Assembly: GCA_001004345.1 (NCBI GenBank)
Contig: LCQW01000011.1
Location: forward strand, 1-33,480
Length of the DNA stretch: 33,480 nucleotides
Origin: Candidatus Kaiserbacteria bacterium GW2011_GWA2_52_12
Lineage (GTDB): Bacteria > Patescibacteriota > Minisyncoccia > Phycocordibacterales > UBA2100
Reading direction: 5' to 3'
This document shows, one piece after another, positions 31,374-33,480 of the stretch. Numbering within the stretch: position 1 is the first letter of the stretch; each line of letters starts with the position of its first letter. The position numbers were made by a program, and so were the translations under genes. The notes beneath the pieces are model-generated. The model did not search any database. It had not been told where the DNA came from and saw only the letters and a list, made by a program, of their open reading frames with translations.

Positions 31374-31757
31374 TCATCTGGAGCGGTGGCCTTTGGCCAC
31401 CGATGTAATCCGGGCAATTTGGGCCCAGACACATCTTGAGGTGGCCAGTCCAGACAAAAGCCAATGGCATCCGACGCGCACCGAGAACAGGTGGCCTCGT
31501 ACCATCTTGGTGCGCGGCTTTCCCTCGTCGAAGAGAGATTTTCTTGAAGTATCGCGCGGCTCGTAGAAATGCAGTCCGCCAGGCGTCGGGGCTGTGATCA
31601 AGACTGTGCACTTGGCCGGACCTTTTATCCCCGACCCGATGCCCGTCTGATAGGCTTCGCACCCCGCCGTATTGCATGGCCGCTTCCCGCCCGCTAGCGC
31701 GACTTGCGCCGAGAAAGGGAAGGAAATAGCCACTAGTACTAAAAAGAACAGTTTCAT
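31374..31757 (-). CDS. Small exported Cys-containing protein, probable frameshift
   Basis: Start MKLFFLVLVAISFPFSAQVA with AAGGAGG six nt upstream; a signal peptide ends near ALAGG. The mature part has CNTAGCEAYQTGIGSGIKGPAKC and SRKSLFDEGKPRTKM, then continues as GHLFSVRVGCHWLLS. The neighbouring frame gives a more protein-like ending, RRMPLAFVWTGHLKMCLGPNC then PDYIGGQRPPLQ, stopping at 31369. CLGPNCPDYIGG echoes CNTAGCEAYQTG of the first half, so a one-base frameshift near 31500 is likely. The family is unknown. It is the first of three adjacent exported Cys-pair proteins. Confidence 0.6.
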   Translation of the reverse strand: MKLFFLVLVAISFPFSAQVALAGGKRPCNTAGCEAYQTGIGSGIKGPAKCTVLITAPTPGGLHFYEPRDTSRKSLFDEGKPRTKMVRGHLFSVRVGCHWLLSGLATSRCVWAQIARITSVAKGHRSR

Positions 31758-31853
31758 GGTCCCCTCCTTTTTCATATCGACGCGGAACGCGGCAATCTCG
31801 TGAGAACCTGGCTAGATACTTTTGAAATATCCAATCAGACAATAACGAAGAAA

Positions 31854-31901
31854 TCAAAAAAGTGTGGTCGGGAGGGTAGAGGAATCATCCACTCTCCCGA
31901 C
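31854..31901 (-). terminator. Intrinsic terminator of the 152-residue gene
   Basis: Minus strand: GTCGGGAG and CTCCCGAC pair with inner imperfect pairing, followed by CACACTTTTTT. It closely resembles the terminator at 32512. Confidence 0.8.
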
Positions 31902-31909
31902 ATAAAACT

Positions 31910-32368
31910 TCACCACTCGCGGATCGTCAACCGCGGCTCCCGGTGGCAATTGTAGTCGCCGTTGGCCAGCCGCACGTTGGGATTGAGACCTTTCGCCTCA
32001 CAGCCTGCGACATGCTCTTCCCACAGCGGTCCACTCGGACGATGTGAGCGTTGCACGACAGCCGGAACGCGATGCGTTTCAGTTCCCATTGAGCCACGGT
32101 GTTGCGGCAGAATGACCATCTGCCGACCGCCAACGTTCTGTTGGGTGAACGGCATTCGGTAATTTTGCCCTTGCGGCGGCATTCGCCGTTCCGCATAGGG
32201 ATTGCCGACGTTCACACGAACGGGTGGCGGCTGCAGTGCACAGGGGGTATTGAGCCCCTGGCATCGCACCGTCGGATTGATAGGCGCCTGCGGAGGCTGG
32301 CCGGCACTTACCGGAGCCGTCGCAAATATCATTGCCGCCACAGCGGCAACAAAGAGTATTGCACGCAT
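31910..32368 (-). CDS. Exported protein with C-terminal Cys pair
   Basis: 152 residues; AGGAGAG four nt before ATG. The signal peptide MRAILFVAAVAAMIFATAPV ends near VSAGQ. The middle is Pro/Gln/Arg-rich (QPPQAPINPTVRCQGLNTPC, MPPQGQNYRMPFTQQNVGG) and likely extended. The C-terminus GCEAKGLNPNVRLANGDYNC has two Cys 17 residues apart, a spacing shared with the neighbouring exported proteins. No named family. It probably lies outside the membrane, perhaps wall-associated. Confidence 0.75.
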   Translation of the reverse strand: MRAILFVAAVAAMIFATAPVSAGQPPQAPINPTVRCQGLNTPCALQPPPVRVNVGNPYAERRMPPQGQNYRMPFTQQNVGGRQMVILPQHRGSMGTETHRVPAVVQRSHRPSGPLWEEHVAGCEAKGLNPNVRLANGDYNCHREPRLTIREW

Positions 32369-32459
32369 TGATCTCTCCTATTGAATTTGTGCCATTCACC
32401 ACCATGGCAAACAGCAAGAACATGTTGGCCTCACTCTTGCGAGGTCCCGGCACATGTTT

Positions 32460-32478
32460 ACTTCATGTATCATGAAGT
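32460..32478. repeat. Palindrome upstream of the 152-residue gene
   Basis: ACTTCATG and CATGAAGT around a TAT loop; CATGTATC recurs 16 nt further. It lies about 90 nt upstream of the start codon, so it could be an operator or another palindromic element. Confidence 0.5.
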
Positions 32479-32511
32479 TCTCATGTATCGGGAAATAACA
32501 AGAAAATTTTG

Positions 32512-32542
32512 GCGGGAGAGTGGGATAATTCCACTCTCCCGC
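32512..32542 (-). terminator. Terminator of the 210-residue gene
   Basis: GCGGGAGAGTGG and CCACTCTCCCGC form a perfect 12-bp stem with a seven-nt loop; CAAAATTTTC follows on the minus strand. It is nearly the same hairpin as at 31867-31901, suggesting the two gene-plus-terminator units share an origin. Confidence 0.8.
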
Positions 32543-32556
32543 ACCATAGTTCCATC

Positions 32557-33189
32557 TTACTCGCAGGTGTACAAGCGAGTGACCGGATCCCGAGTGAGCG
32601 TCAGGTGAGCTTGCGCACACGCTTTCCTGAATTCGATCAGGTTCGGGGCGTTCGCCAAGGCTGGGATAGCCGGTCCGCGATTGTGCGTGACCACCGGGTC
32701 CTTCATGCAGTGCCAGACGCCCTCAACGAAGAGTGGCTGGACATTGATACGAGCGCACTCTCGTACGACCGGAGCCGGCACATTGGACGCGACCGAAGCA
32801 GCAACCGGTGGTTGAATCAGAGCTTGTGCTACCGGCACAGGCGGAGCAGTTTGCTGTGTCTGCTGCTGCACGTGTACGATGGGCCGTTTGGCCAGCCATG
32901 AGGAAACCTCATGGCGATTCGCCATGACCCATACGAGTCCGGCGATCATCGCGAAAGCGACGACGATCAGCGTGGCGAAAACGGCACGTGCCGTGTCACT
33001 GCCACCTGACGTCGAGACAGTTGCCGTAGTAGCCCTGACTGTCGGCTTCGGCGCGTCGCGAAAACGCCCGTCGACCGCGTACTCAAACGCGTGTTCGAAC
33101 CGGTGTATGAAGCGCACCGGCGGTGTCTGGATTTCATGGGGCTCGATATCAGACGTTTCCACTTTCTTCTCCGATTCGGTCGTGGTCAT
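32557..33189 (-). CDS. Single-pass membrane protein with two extracytoplasmic Cys pairs
   Basis: 210 residues from MTTTESEKKVETSDIEPHEI, with AGGAGAG four nt upstream. An N-terminal cytoplasmic part of ~65 residues precedes one membrane span (ARAVFATLIVVAFAMIAGLV). A Gln/Pro/Ala-rich linker (QQQTQQTAPPVPVAQ) follows, then two copies of a Cys-pair motif: ECARINVQPLFVEGVWHC and ACAQAHLTLTRDPVTRLYTC. These resemble the C-terminus of the 152-residue neighbour. The function is unknown; a role in the cell envelope is inferred from topology. A TTGACA promoter and a hairpin lie upstream. Confidence 0.75.
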   Translation of the reverse strand: MTTTESEKKVETSDIEPHEIQTPPVRFIHRFEHAFEYAVDGRFRDAPKPTVRATTATVSTSGGSDTARAVFATLIVVAFAMIAGLVWVMANRHEVSSWLAKRPIVHVQQQTQQTAPPVPVAQALIQPPVAASVASNVPAPVVRECARINVQPLFVEGVWHCMKDPVVTHNRGPAIPALANAPNLIEFRKACAQAHLTLTRDPVTRLYTCE

Positions 33190-33216
33190 GGAACTCTCCT
33201 GTGTTTGTGTTTGAAA

Positions 33217-33240
33217 GATCACGCCCGTCGGGGCGTGATC
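33217..33240. repeat. Hairpin in the 5' leader of the 210-residue gene
   Basis: GATCACGCCC and GGGCGTGATC around GTCG: a perfect ten-bp stem between the promoter and the start codon. It could be a regulatory leader structure or a palindromic insertion. Confidence 0.7.
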
Positions 33241-33260
33241 CCCCGATGAAACTTGGTGTG

Positions 33261-33288
33261 ATTGTATCACCTCAAATGCATTTGTCAA
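33261..33288 (-). promoter_or_regulatory. Promoter of the 210-residue gene
   Basis: Minus strand: TTGACA, 16 nt, TACAAT, about 70 nt upstream of the start codon. Confidence 0.8.
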
Positions 33289-33332
33289 GAGTCGCTCTCA
33301 TTCCGTGGCTCTACTGCTGCATGAAAGGTGTC

Positions 33333-33360
33333 AAACCCCACAACAAGCCGCGGGGTTTTT
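33333..33360 (+). terminator. Terminator-like hairpin before the second IS30 copy
   Basis: AAACCCC and GGGGTTT pair around a 12-nt loop, followed by TT on plus. No plus-strand gene ends here, so its partner may have been lost or lie on the other strand. Confidence 0.6.
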
Positions 33361-33391
33361 AACCCTTGCTACCTGCGTCGCTCGCGAATTC

Positions 33392-33480
33392 ACCTTTGAA
33401 GTAGAACACCTGTATGTTTAGAACATATGGGATATACGCACATCGAAGCGAGCGAACGAAGAAGGATTGAGCGAGCGTTA
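33392..33480 (+). mobile_element. IS30-family element, second copy, cut by the window edge
   Basis: Left inverted repeat ACCTTTGAAGTAGAACACC differs from copy 1 at two positions. The ten nt before it (TCGCGAATTC) and the 45-nt spacing from them to the transposase ATG are the same as in copy 1. Confidence 0.85.
33427..33480 (+). CDS. IS30-family transposase, N-terminus only (runs off the window)
   Basis: The visible residues are MGYTHIEASERRRIERAL, nearly the same as the start of the complete IS30 transposase in this window (MGYTHIDESERRRIERAR). The gene continues beyond the sequence given. The synonymous and amino-acid differences show it is a related but not identical element. Confidence 0.85.
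   Translation, partial: MGYTHIEASERRRIERAL

Overview
The window looks like a chromosome segment of a Patescibacteria (Candidate Phyla Radiation) bacterium, probably of the Parcubacteria/Paceibacteria side. This placement is an inference. It rests on compact housekeeping genes that match no cultivated phylum closely, a ThrRS without TGS domain, a short SMC, secreted proteins with peptidoglycan-binding domains, PaaX/Cas2-like fragments, and palindromic repeats encoding peptides such as MPAGRQG and FAEAS. The code is standard (TGA is a stop), GC is moderate, and almost all genes lie on the minus strand. No rRNA, tRNA or CRISPR array was found.

Layout. 0.1-3.2 kb: dnaG then rpoD (minus). 3.3-5.5 kb: a small plus-strand gene, an IS30-family element and a REP-associated tyrosine transposase (RAYT1) with its own palindromes. 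5.5-6.1 kb: two related small proteins. 6.2-13.0 kb: rpoB-rpoC from a strong promoter, but rpoC is broken. 13.2-16.3 kb: rpsP, khpA and trmD (rimM absent) and a PEP-synthase regulatory protein. 16.4-19.2 kb: smc coupled to an exported peptidoglycan-binding protein. 19.3-20.9 kb: RAYT2 with a different palindrome, and small genes. 21.0-23.6 kb: an rnhB-rpmF-nusB/Nudix-rnc operon. 23.7-29.2 kb: two small genes, then dnaE and a broken thrS on the plus strand. 29.3-33.3 kb: a truncated PaaX-like gene, a Tyr/Asn-rich surface protein and three exported proteins with a shared Cys-pair motif. The window ends inside a second IS30 copy.

Three things stand out. (1) Two RAYTs are each bracketed by inverted copies of a private palindrome. 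Short palindromes of the same build (GAGG-N5-CCTC core with variable arms) lie in frame inside trmD and smc, and a different palindrome lies in frame in rpoC, each adding a few residues to a housekeeping protein. (2) A 120/121-nt element with 23-nt inverted arms occurs twice, 8-11 nt after the stop codons of khpA and rnc. The two copies differ by compensatory base changes, which points to a conserved folded RNA or hairpin. (3) rpoC and thrS each lack about 40-45 codons of strictly conserved sequence and change frame at the gap. This is more likely an assembly fault than biology, but it must be settled before the sequence is used.

In function the window is mostly core information processing: RNA polymerase, primary sigma factor, primase, replicative polymerase, RNase III and HII, ribosomal proteins S16 and L32, and tRNA modification and charging. 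A mobile-element layer and a set of exported proteins of unknown role are added to it.
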